A stretch of DNA of 64,000 bases, taken from assembly GCA_033065855.1 (NCBI GenBank), contig JAVXUO010002823.1:62001-126000 (forward strand). The letters are read 5' to 3'. Under the pieces are notes generated by a model. It saw nothing but the letters and a program-made list of their open reading frames with translations. It made no database searches and was not told the origin of the DNA. Source of the stretch: Escallonia rubra (taxonomy: Eukaryota > Streptophyta > Magnoliopsida > Escalloniales > Escalloniaceae). Shown here piece after piece: positions 35,005-44,718 of this stretch. Each line of letters starts with the position of its first letter. Position 1 is the first letter of the stretch. Position numbers and translations under genes: made by a program.

Positions 35005-36402
35005 CTCCCTCCGTCCCACATAAATCAATCACTTTTTTTTTTGCATACAGATTAAGGAAATTATCTACTTTCCACCTCTACCCTTCATCTCTTTTCCATA
35101 TCTGCACCTCTTTCATCTGCCACTCAAACTTCAGACTCTCTCTCTCTCTCTCTCTCTCGTCTGGATTCATATGGGTTTTCACTTCCACTTTCCCACTTTC
35201 TTATGCAACCTGGATTCAAGAATACCCTTGTTGCCTCTTTCTGTTTCCAATTTTCGTATGGGTCCCTTGTTCCAGTCTCTCTTCCTCTCTAATTGCCGGT
35301 TTGCATAACGCCTAGGCTTGTCTAATTGCGGCGGGCACAACGCCTAGCTCGCCTAATGCCGCAGTGCACAACCTATGTTACATGGACTCGGTACGAGTGT
35401 CCAAGTCGGGTACGTGTCCAAGTGTCGGATTCGTCTATTTTTCAAAACCCAAGACACGGGAACACGGAAAAATAGTCCTATCTATTTTTGTTTTTTAGTT
35501 AATTCTTGGGTTTACATGGTGTTTTAAGTTATGCATATCGTGTCAATTAAAACTTAGATCATCGCAAAGCAATAACGAACTAAAAGAACATTAAAAAAAA
35601 GTGTTTTTAGTGGCATATCCTACGCGATGTGTTGGACACATATCTCATACCCATGTCCAAGTATCGAGTGTCCGACACGTGTACTTAACGCATCATGAAG
35701 AGTCCATGTAACATAGTGCACAACGTCAGCCTCGCCTTTCTAACACTCAACTCACCTTTTTCCATGCCTCTTTACACAGTCTCCGCCTAGTCGAATGCCT
35801 GACTCACGCCTAGTCAATTAGACGCTTCAAACCACCATAGCCATCACCATCATCACCCAACCAGCTTTGCAATAATGAACCATATCTGAAACCCAATCAA
35901 CTTTGTTGAGTAATGGAATCAAATGTGAAATCTGGATCTTAAAATGTATTAAAATCAAATCAAAAAATTGAATCAGAAATAAATCTTCTTCTAGCAGTGA
36001 TGGTGGTTGAGAAGTGACGGCAGTTGCCAAAGGGAAGCAGTGACGCTTGGTAGGAGACGGTTTTCGAGGTGTCGTGGTGGGGTCTCCAGTGACCGTGTAG
36101 CAAGGATGGATTGATTGGTGAAAAAGATAATCAAGCTTTGTTGGAGGTGGTCGTGATGCTTGAGAAATGGTGTTTCTAATCGGAAAGATAGAGAGAGAGG
36201 CAGTGGAAAGGGGAGAGATAGAAAGAGAAGGGACAGAGAATGGGTCATTGGAGAGTAAATGAGGAGAGAGAAAAGAAAAGAAAATTTGGCCAAAGCATAA
36301 AAATGGAAATCTCTTACAAATTCTTTCATAATCAGGAAATGAGCAATTTTTGTGGGACAGGCAAAAAAGGAAAATCAATCGAATTATGTGGGACGGAGGG
36401 AG
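35005..36402. mobile_element. Stowaway-like element upstream of the FRS3-like gene (1.4 kb)
   Basis: Starts CTCCCTCCGTCCCACATAA and ends with the near-perfect inverse (TTATGTGGGACGGAGGGAG). It is flanked by TA on both sides (35003-35004, 36403-36404), the Tc1/mariner target. At 1.4 kb it is long for a Stowaway MITE, partly because a second inverted-repeat unit (35364-35724) sits inside. The interior has CT runs and low-complexity CCTCC/CCACC sequence; open frames across it are not convincing genes. Confidence 0.78.
35364..35724. mobile_element. Nested inverted-repeat unit
   Basis: GTGCACAACCTATGTTACAT (35364) and, inverted, ATGTAACATAGTGCAC (35706-35721) bound about 360 bp. The interior holds repeated GTCCAAGTGTCGG-type motifs. 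A related partial copy is at 25540-25650. It lies wholly inside the Stowaway-like element, so it entered later or was carried along. Confidence 0.6.
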
Positions 36403-37068
36403 TATTACACATACATGTATGATGTGCGGTTGTGTTTGGGCGCGCGCGCGTGCATGCATTTGTCTGTGCTTGTGTGTATATATGGAATTTGCTATTAACA
36501 ACCTACACCAAGCTCATATTGAAGAAATGCACCCCGCACATTATGCCACCATCATCCGGTCAGCCACCGACCCCGAATGCCCCCCCCCCCCCACCATTTT
36601 GCCTTGTCACCCCACCAAGCTCATATAATAAAGTTCATCACCAAGGGAGGCGAATTGACGGTGGGATGGAGAAGTAGTTGCAGATCTAGCACGACTGGGA
36701 TGGAGGGCAACAGCGGTTAGGGACCAATGTGAACGGCGAGAGAGAGGGAGAAGAGCCGAGGTTTTGGTAGCAGGAGGTGGTGGGATATGGAGGACTGGGT
36801 AGGTGGTGGCTGTAGAAGGCCCGACGGACGCGAGTACGAAAGGGATTCGGGGGAGGGGGGGAGAGAGAGAGTTAAATTCTATTTTATTTCTTGTTTTTTG
36901 TTGCGAAACTACTTGAATGCCCTTAAAAGGAATAAAAATGGTGGTACTTTTTGGCACTACATTTTGACGTAAAACATTAAAATATCCCATGTCAGTGCAT
37001 TTTAGCATGACCTTTATATTTGAATGTGTGTGTGTGTGTATACATATACATACATATCATACGTATAT
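36403..37068. other. Low-complexity flank, no gene
   Basis: TG/CG-rich sequence near 36420-36480, a C run at 36580-36592, then purine-rich sequence with GGGAGAGAGAG. Translated frames are simple-sequence artefacts. A TG/TA microsatellite at 37026-37068 leads into the next element. Confidence 0.45.
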
Positions 37069-37391
37069 GGGGGTTAATCCGCAGCTAGCACCAGAAAAAA
37101 GCCTATTATGCAAGCTGATCAGTAGCTTCCATGTTAGCCAATGGACAGCCGAGATCAGTTGTTTCACCCAACCGCTACTAAATGTAGCAGTTGGCATTTG
37201 AGCCCAAAATACCCATACTCTCTCTACGATAGTCTCTCTTTCTCGTATTCCAACCCAACCACAAGCCATGACAAAGGAAAATTACAAGGCTCGCAAGCGA
37301 GCCAAACTCAAAACATCCTAGAGAATATACAAACCGAGTTCGAATGCATCCTTGCTCGGCTCAAACTCAGTTCGTATACAACCCTATATAT
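37069..37391. mobile_element. Element with GGGGG-TTAATCC end, right side unclear
   Basis: GGGGGTTAATCCGCAGCTAG at 37069 follows a TA/TG microsatellite and matches the left ends at 42875 and 49999 in form. No matching right end is seen before the next unit. It may be truncated, or may be the left end of a larger element ending at 37751. Confidence 0.45.
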
Positions 37392-37751
37392 GTGACTTGA
37401 TCCACCGTCAGCTTTTGCAACTTAAGCTAAGTTGCCAACGCGATCTGACCGTCCATCCATCACAGGTGGATGAGCCAGATCTGAGTTTCATTTAAGTTGT
37501 CCCGTCATCCGCTAGATCGTCCGCTGCATAATGTAGTCGCGATACTTTTAACCAAAAGAAGGGAGGGAAGAAAAGAGCCGGATGGAAGCACCAACAAATA
37601 TGGGGGCAAATTGGTAAACTTCACCTTCCACAACATAATGTAACGGACGGTGAAAGTAAGCTAAAAAAATCGTAATCTGGCCCGTCCACGCAGACAGTTT
37701 GTACGGTCAAATACTGCTTAAGTTGCCAGCTATGGAATTTGATCAGCTCCC
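37392..37751. mobile_element. Element of the GATCAGCCCC-end family (360 bp)
   Basis: Starts GTGACTTGATCCACC after CCCTATATAT and ends TTGATCAGCTCCC. Inside are AACTTAAGCTAAGTTGCCA, GACCGTCCATCC and TAACGGACGGTGAAA, which recall the hairpin arms of the copies at 16342 and 26868. The hairpins are decayed. Confidence 0.6.
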
Positions 37752-37923
37752 ACACATGTTCATACATACCTATATGTGTGTTTGTGCACCTGTGTAGATA
37801 GATATACGTATGTATATGTTTACACATATATGTACATATATATACGCGCACGCGCACAGGCACAGGCACAGGCACACACACATATATATATATATATATA
37901 CGAGTATATATGTACATATACAT
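37752..37923. repeat. TA/TG/CA microsatellite between two elements
   Basis: Alternating pyrimidine-purine sequence with a TA run, a CG-rich patch (ACGCGCACGCGCAC) and CACACA, ending directly at the next element. Confidence 0.8.
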
Positions 37924-38219
37924 GGGAGCTGGAAAAAAGCAACTTAGCTTAATTTGCCAGCAATATCTAGCTATCCACACTATCAGACGTGACGGGCCAG
38001 ATTATAATTTTTTTTAATTTCCATAACCCGCAATATTATGTTACAGACGGTGATATTTACCAATTTGCCCTCCCTATGCTTGTCCATGCTTCCCTCCAGC
38101 ATTTTGGTCAAAATTATTGCCCGCTACATAATGTAGCGAACGATAAAAAGACTTAAATAAAAGCCAAATTTGATCCGTCCATCGACGGCCAGATCCCGCT
38201 GGCAGTAGATCAAGTCCCC
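37924..38219. mobile_element. Element of the GATCAGCCCC-end family (296 bp)
   Basis: Starts GGGAGCTGGAAAAAAG and ends AGATCAAGTCCCC. TA/TG microsatellite lies on both sides. The interior has CCCGCTACATAATGTAGCGA, the same palindrome as in the 16342 and 26868 elements, and ATCCGTCCATCGACGG. Confidence 0.65.
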
Positions 38220-38230
38220 ATATATATGTG

Positions 38231-38235
<5 letters not shown>

Positions 38236-38305
<70 letters not shown>

Positions 38306-38328
38306 TATATATATATATATATATATAT
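38236..38328. repeat. Palindromic CT-TA-GA-TA microsatellite
   Basis: About 36 bases of CT, then TA repeats, then GA repeats, then TA repeats. CT and GA arms around TA make a long, nearly perfect palindrome able to form a hairpin. Confidence 0.9.
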
Positions 38329-39732
38329 ACAAACACATGTATATTCATATACGTATGCACGAAAGCAAATCCCCACCCAAGGTCGGAATAGCTCCCACTT
38401 TCCTAACCCATCTGGACAGTCCAATCCCAGCTATGTGCACGGTTCCAGGTCACTTTTTAAGAAAACAAAATAGCAGTGCACCAGTTCACATTATCTGAAA
38501 TGTCCTCGTAGTTCTATCTTCTACTCCCTCACTCTCTTCCCGTACCCATTTGTCATTTTTCTCTCTTCATTCTTTCTTCAATACTCCATCCTCTCTCTTC
38601 CCTCCACCCATCTCCTCTCTCTAAGCAGCACGCGACTCACTGTCCTCCTAAGCCTCTACAGCCGACCAACATCACCCCAAGCTTCCACTACTGACCACCA
38701 TCACAACAACCTAACCGCCGCCTCCACCACCGTCTCACCGCTGCAACACCATCAAGCCTACCATCACCACTCATCACCTCCACTTCTACCACCGAGAGGA
38801 CCTACTTTTACTTTGAATTGCCATCACCACCGCCACCACCCACCTTGCAATTGCCCCACCCACCACCAACCATGCTTGTAATCTGACCCAGATCTTTTTT
38901 CTGTCTCCACCCTTCTCCTTGCGATCTTCTTCCCTCACGCCTTCAACCACCACACCAGCACCCATCACTAGATACACTTAGGAATCCGCAGTGCGAGAGA
39001 AGCTCAACCATTACCATCACTAAGATCCTGTCACCAACTCCCCCACTGTTGCCGCTGAAGTCGACGATGCTGGATCTAGCTTAGGTTGAAAGGAATCTCG
39101 AGCATCCTTAGGGAGGTGGCAGTGGGTTCGGTAGCTGAGAATTAGGTGATGGTGGTAGCCGGTGGGACGCAATGGTTGTAGGTTCTGTTGGTTTTATGGG
39201 TGGTAGATAGACCTTTTTTTATATTGAGTTCTAATTACTATGTTCGGTGGTTGACACGACGGTGATGGAGTTTGAATTGGAACCTCTTGAGCTCAGTGGA
39301 AGTTGTGGGTGCGGCAGTTGTGGCTAACGGTGGAAAAAGAGAAAGAGAAATGGTGGTGCTTAACAAGGGTAAATATGCTATAATGGTCCATATAAATTTT
39401 GGTCTCACTTTGTTTAAGGATCAGCAATCTCAATCCTACTTTTTGCGATGCCAGTTCAAATGATAGAGGATTTCATTGGTTGTGGTTGAAGAAAAAGAAA
39501 ATAGGAAATTACAAGTGAAATGAAGTTCAAAAGACGGACGAAGAACTTGAGCGCTAATCAATGCGCTAGATTGTCTGGCGCAGGATAAGAGCAATTTCAT
39601 CATTGTGAACAATTTGCAAGTCTACTTAGCGTACTGTTTTTTTGTTTTTAAACAATGAGATCCGGAGCCGTCCATGTGGCCGTGGCAGATGGCTCCAAAT
39701 GGGTTACGATAGAAGGGCCCTTCCCAACCTTG
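38329..39732. other. Low-complexity DNA with CCACCA stretches, no gene
   Basis: Contains CCACCAC/CATCACC-rich sequence (38640-38980), then GGTGG-rich sequence on the same strand (39110-39360). The broken translations resemble simple-sequence peptides. I see no recognisable gene. Confidence 0.4.
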
Positions 39733-40822
39733 GGGGGATGCGTGCGTCTATAATGCTAGATACATTGCATTTTATCTAGCTAATATAGGTCGTTGACGTC
39801 AAGACACGGACGATCCAGATCGACTTTGTTTTCTTTCTTTTTTTTTTTTTTTGGCTTTGACAAACTGCCTTTCTATTAGGCAGCGTGTACATATTCACCC
39901 AAATACCCTATTGCAAATATATTAAGTCCACTACCAACCGCCCCTGCAAGAAAATAAAACCCACTTCATCTAAGCAAATCAAATCTTGGGCAACGCCATA
40001 AGCAGTGACCACCACATTGAACCCATAACCTGCCACCAGCGACAACACCGCCGACCCATCACACCATCAACAACACCACAAACTACCATCACCCATCAAA
40101 CCAATGACCTTCACACAAGTCATTACCGCCTTTTTCCAAATTAGAAAAGTGGTTTGGCAATTGGTGGGTTTTCAACTCGATGGTTGGGCAATTGGCAGGG
40201 TCACGCTATGATGTCGGAGGGAGAGGAATCAGTTGCTAGCGGTCTGGGTTTGCTAGTTTGTGGCGGCGGCGTTAGATTTGCATGTTCATGGCTTCGAGGT
40301 GATGTCTACAGTTTCGTGGTAGGGTGGGTTTAAAGGTTTTAGTGCGGCGGATCTGTAGGTTGGCGGTGTCGGAGGTTAGCCTGCAGGTTGGTTGTGGCTA
40401 GGTGGATTTGAAGGCTGATGGTGTGTTTGCCAAGTTGGTGATGGCTGGGGTGATGTTTGAAGGTTGGTGGTGGCAGGGGGTGGGTTTAAGGGCTGTCGTG
40501 GCGGCGGGTTCTACATATCAGTGGTGGCGACAGCGTGTCTGCAGGTTGGTGCTGGCATGGCGGTTAGCTATAACAGATGATATTGAGAAGGGAGAGACGT
40601 GTGGTGGTCAGTTTTAGTTGAGAGTTGGGATAGTGGCTTGCTTTGGAATTTGACAAACAATGAAGGCATTTTTTTCGTCTATAGGGACCGCCCATCTTAG
40701 AGGCAATTTGGATGACATTTTTCTTTTCAAGCTTGATCACCACCATCCGTGTTATGACGTGGATGATTAGAAATCAACTGGATAAATTGCATTTTTTCTA
40801 GAGCAATATCTGGTTCGGCCCC
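39733..40822. mobile_element. Long-TIR element, about 1.09 kb
   Basis: The left end (GGGGGATGCG... GCTAGATACATTGCATTTTA) and the inverted right end (GGGGCCGAACC... CTCTAGAAAAAATGCAATTT) align over about 80 bp, including TTGACGTCA versus CCACGTCAT and ACACGGACG versus ACACGGATG. TA/TG repeats adjoin the right side. The interior has CCACCA-rich and GGTGG-rich sequence without a clear gene. It belongs with the units at 42265, 42875 and 49999. Confidence 0.65.
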
Positions 40823-42264
40823 TGTACAAATATATGCATACAACGTGTATCTATGTAGATACATATACACACGTGTATGTGTGTGTGTCTATATATGTGT
40901 ATGATCACATATATAGACACATAAGCCACTATGGTAGGCAAGAGTTTCTGGAAGATGGGAGGATTGGTCTCTTACGGCACTACGTAAGCATCAAATAGGA
41001 TCGGGAGGGTTTGACTCTCGATAACGGAATCAGACTAGTAAGAGACTTCCTTGGCCTCATGCCAAATAGCTAATAGCTAATGACGAATCCGAAACAAGTT
41101 GCAAGGAAAAGAAAGTAAAAAAAGAAATGGCACGCTCCGCGTGTCTCAAGATATGAAGCATTCTAATCGAAGGGTCATACCTCTCGAACCAATTACACTA
41201 AGCCTCTTGCTTAATCCTTTCTAGAACCTTTCCTTCAACAAAAGTGAACCATATACACAATTATACACACACACATAAACATATGACACATTTATGTATA
41301 CATAATATGTGAACATATACACGTGTATTCACATCATACATGTGTGTGTGTATATATATGTACACACGTGTATATACATACATATATGTGTACATGTATT
41401 CATATATGTATAATACATATACGCACATACAAACACGTATGTATACATATTAATAGATATACATATATGCATATACACATACATATTCCTATGTGTATAC
41501 ACACATACGTATATGTTTACGTATAAACGTAAAAATATACGAATATATTTACATGCGTATGTACACACATACACGTGTGTATATATGCATATTATACATG
41601 CATGTATATATAATATGCGTATATATGTATCCACATTGTAAACACGTGTACATGCATGAGTTTGTGTATACAAACATACATATACACGTACATATATCTT
41701 GGTATGTATACATACATGTATGCATGTGCATATATATATATATATATATAGTATACATATATGTTTATATGTATCTACAAATCTATAATGTATTTATATG
41801 TGTCTCTATATATGTTTGCATGCATATGCACATATATAATATATGTTGTGGATATATATGTGTCTATATGTATGTCTGTATATGCAATTGCATGTGAATA
41901 TATGTGCATATACATGTGTATATATGAACATATGTACATGTATTTATACACTGTATATGTGTATCTGCACATACATAAACACCACATATGTAAATGTGTA
42001 TACATGAGCATATACATATATACATATATGAACATATTTGCATGTGTTTATATACTATATATATGTGTATATGCACATACAGAGATACTACATGTGTGCA
42101 TAAGCACATATAGACACGTATATATGCATATATGTGCACGTATATAGACACTACTTATGTGTGTATAAGCACATATATACACATATACACACATGCATAT
42201 ACGCATGCTAGACATAAATGTATGCACGCGTGTCTCTGAGTGTATACATCTGTGCATTTGTAAT
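40823..42264. repeat. TA/TG/CA-rich tract, densest over about 1 kb (41220-42260)
   Basis: From about 41220 to 42260 the sequence is almost entirely TATA, CATA, TGTA and ACAC steps. It fills the gap between the element ending at 40822 and the one starting at 42265. A non-repetitive stretch lies at 40930-41220. Open frames in it encode only Tyr/Ile/Cys/His repeats and are not genes. Confidence 0.85.
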
Positions 42265-42828
42265 GGGGACATACATATCAAGCGCTAGATAAATTGCATT
42301 TTAATTAGCTGTTCTAGGATCGTTCGGGTTACAAGCGAACAGCTTGAGATCAATCTTTGTTTTTTTAAAAGCATTGCATCAAACCGCCAGTAAGATGAGC
42401 GGGCAGTCCCTCTCATGGACAAAAATGCCCCTTTTCCAATTAAATGTTCAGCTATCTCTCTCTCCTCCCCCACCCACACCCGCACACGCTGTCACCCCCC
42501 ATCCCCTTCCGTCACCCACCCACGATCACACATACAGCACACACACACACACACCCACCCCTGGTCCCCCGCCTTCAAAAGACCCAAGACATTTGTTCTC
42601 TAATATTTACTCTGCAAAACGCTCCTTTATTGGCAGTTCGTATTTAACTTATGTTTTGTTTTTCTGAGAATAAGGGAAATTTGGGTAAATTTGTTAAGAC
42701 CGCACGAAAGAACGGCGTTTTGGCGAATTTTCAAGAAAAAAAAGGTCAACCATCCGCACTGTCTCATAGACAGAACCAGATTGGCTAGATAAAATGCAAT
42801 TTATCTAGTGCTATTTGGATCAGCCCCC
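42265..42828. mobile_element. Element of the GATCAGCCCC-end family (564 bp)
   Basis: The left end, GGGGACATAC... AGCGCTAGATAAATTGCATT, and the inverted right end, GGGGGCTGATCC... CACTAGATAAATTGCATTTT, share long arms. It shares its ends with the element at 39733. The interior has CT repeats, CCCACCCAC and ACACAC runs. Left flank is the long microsatellite; right flank is ATAGATATA. Confidence 0.7.
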
Positions 42829-42874
42829 ATAGATATACCAACATATTATGTCACCATTTAAATGTGCGTATATT

Positions 42875-44090
42875 GGGGTTGATCCACAGCTAGCACTGAG
42901 AAAAGCCCCTTTTTCAGCTGATATAGGACCGTCCATGTCATAAAATGGGTGGATCTCTTGTTTTTCAAAAGACACGACACTGAACCGCTAGTGCTACGTC
43001 TCTTCCAAATATACCCCTTCATACGGTCCCTTAAAAAAATATGAGCTGCTCAAGTCATCTCTCTCTTTGCCGATGCAAGAAGCAGAGTGGAAACGTTACC
43101 AGGTTTACTTTCCTTTCGCATCGGTTTCTTTTCCAAAACTTCCTCGCCCTCACCAACTCCGGACACCGCTCCATTTCCACCTCGCCACCATCCAGCATCT
43201 ATAACACTGCTGCTGACAACCTCGCCTACCCTGCCACTGTTACCACCTTGCCATATGGCTGCCACCTCCATCCTCAATAACGGGGCTACTAGATCTACTT
43301 TCCCTTTGTTTTCAGATCTGCCTTTCTCTTTTTCATTTTTTGTAGGTCTTCTATATGCAATCAAAACCATTATTGATGAATTGCAATGCCAATAACTTAA
43401 AGTATCATTTTAATTCTTCATTGCGAATCTTGCCATTTTTGCCGTTCAGACAAAATTTACGATGCTATAAATAGGGTTTGGTAATTGAACTTTGAGGTAA
43501 AAGAGTGATGAAGGTGGTCATGGTGACGGTGGCCATGAATTGAAAATGCATTTATCAATTTTCATCTCTTCCTTTCATTGTTTATTCCTTTTCCAATTCT
43601 AGGTTTTTTCAGCTGTAGATCTTTAACGGCAGGATTATAGATAAATAACTTACAAGTGGTGGTGATGGAATACGTGGAGCGGAAATTGTGGCTGTTGTGT
43701 TGTTGTAAAGTGATGGAGGTGCTTTCCATGGATGATTTTCAAAAACCGCCGTTGATTTTTTTAATATGCAAGCAAACAGACAATGAAACGAACCTTTGTA
43801 GCATAATTCACTCTTAAACTCCCATACCTGTAACCGTAAGAATAAGAACTGGCTATTATCATATGTACCGATTTCTAATAATTTAGGCAGACAGTAATAA
43901 CGACTCAAAGGGATTTACTTAAAAAGCATAAAGACAAACTGGTAATTAGGCACCAACCACTACTCTTAGAGCAGTTGGTCGCCGTGTTTCTCCAAAAAAT
44001 TGATTTGAGCCCTCCATTTTGCGACATGGACGGCCCTAGATCAGCTGGGAAAAAGGGGACTTTCCCAGAGCTAGCTGTCGATAAGCCCCC
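42875..44090. mobile_element. Long-TIR element with unrelated interior (1.2 kb)
   Basis: GGGGTTGATCCACAGCTAGC at 42875 and inverted GGGGGCTTATCGACAGCTAG at 44090 begin arms of about 70 bp that also share AAAGCCCCTTTTTC versus AAGTCCCCTTTTTC and GACCGTCCATGTC versus GGCCGTCCATGTC. The interior (43040-43900) has low-complexity CCTCC/CCACC sequence, a short frame (43087-43395), and AGGT sites that could be splice signals. It may be captured DNA, but I do not recognise a source gene. Confidence 0.72.
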
Positions 44091-44571
44091 AGTATGATAA
44101 TGTGTATATCTATGTATACGCATATAGTAAGTGCATATCTATATATCTGAGTACTGTAAGCCTTGTTAGAACAATAAATTTAGGTCAAAATATACGCTCA
44201 CTCTGCCCTTTTACAAAACCCAACAAGGATTGCAAGTCATTTGAAACTATTAATTAGCCATAACGAAACTGGGTTACACCATCTCTCTGATATCTCGCAG
44301 AAGCTTCTAACGATCTCAGATTTGATTGACTACCTCTTCTTCACAATCACCGTAGTCCCCTTCTTCCAACCACCTATATGGTGCCATCTCCCTTCCCTCC
44401 CAGTCAACACCTGGCTACTTCCGGTCTTCCTTGGAAGAGGCTGCTAGTAGAGAAGATCCATTTCAGCTAACGGTGTCTCCTGGAGTCCCCTTCTCGAATT
44501 AATTTTCATGATCAGTAACTATATTTAGTTACTCGATTTCTAAGTTTACTTCAGACGAATAAAATTCAAGT
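44091..44571. other. No gene seen
   Basis: AT-rich and moderately complex sequence after a TA/TG stretch. No motif recognised. Confidence 0.4.
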
Positions 44572-44718
44572 CAATGGACAAGACTCCTAAATAAGGGTTG
44601 ATTGAGGTTAGCTGCTCCTCTTCACCTCATTTGTCTTGGTCAACACCTGATATTCGATGGAAAGCTGTGTGGACAACTTAAAAAAATTCTTTGGACCATT
44701 TAGGAGTCTTGTCCATTG
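44572..44718. repeat. 21-bp perfect inverted repeat with 105-bp loop
   Basis: CAATGGACAAGACTCCTAAA plus T (44572-44592) is exactly inverted at 44698-44718. Neighbouring bases (AAGT / AAGTTGTC) extend the similarity weakly. Transcribed, it would fold into a stem with a 105-base loop. Confidence 0.85.

Noticed and set aside
35827..36501. 224-residue open frame on the minus strand
   Set aside because: It lies within the Stowaway-like element and crosses its right end; the peptide is Pro/Ser/Leu-rich simple sequence.
41323..42281. Several overlapping open frames of 60-134 residues on both strands
   Set aside because: They are translations of TA/TG/CA repeats, as shown by endless Tyr, Ile, Cys, His and Met.
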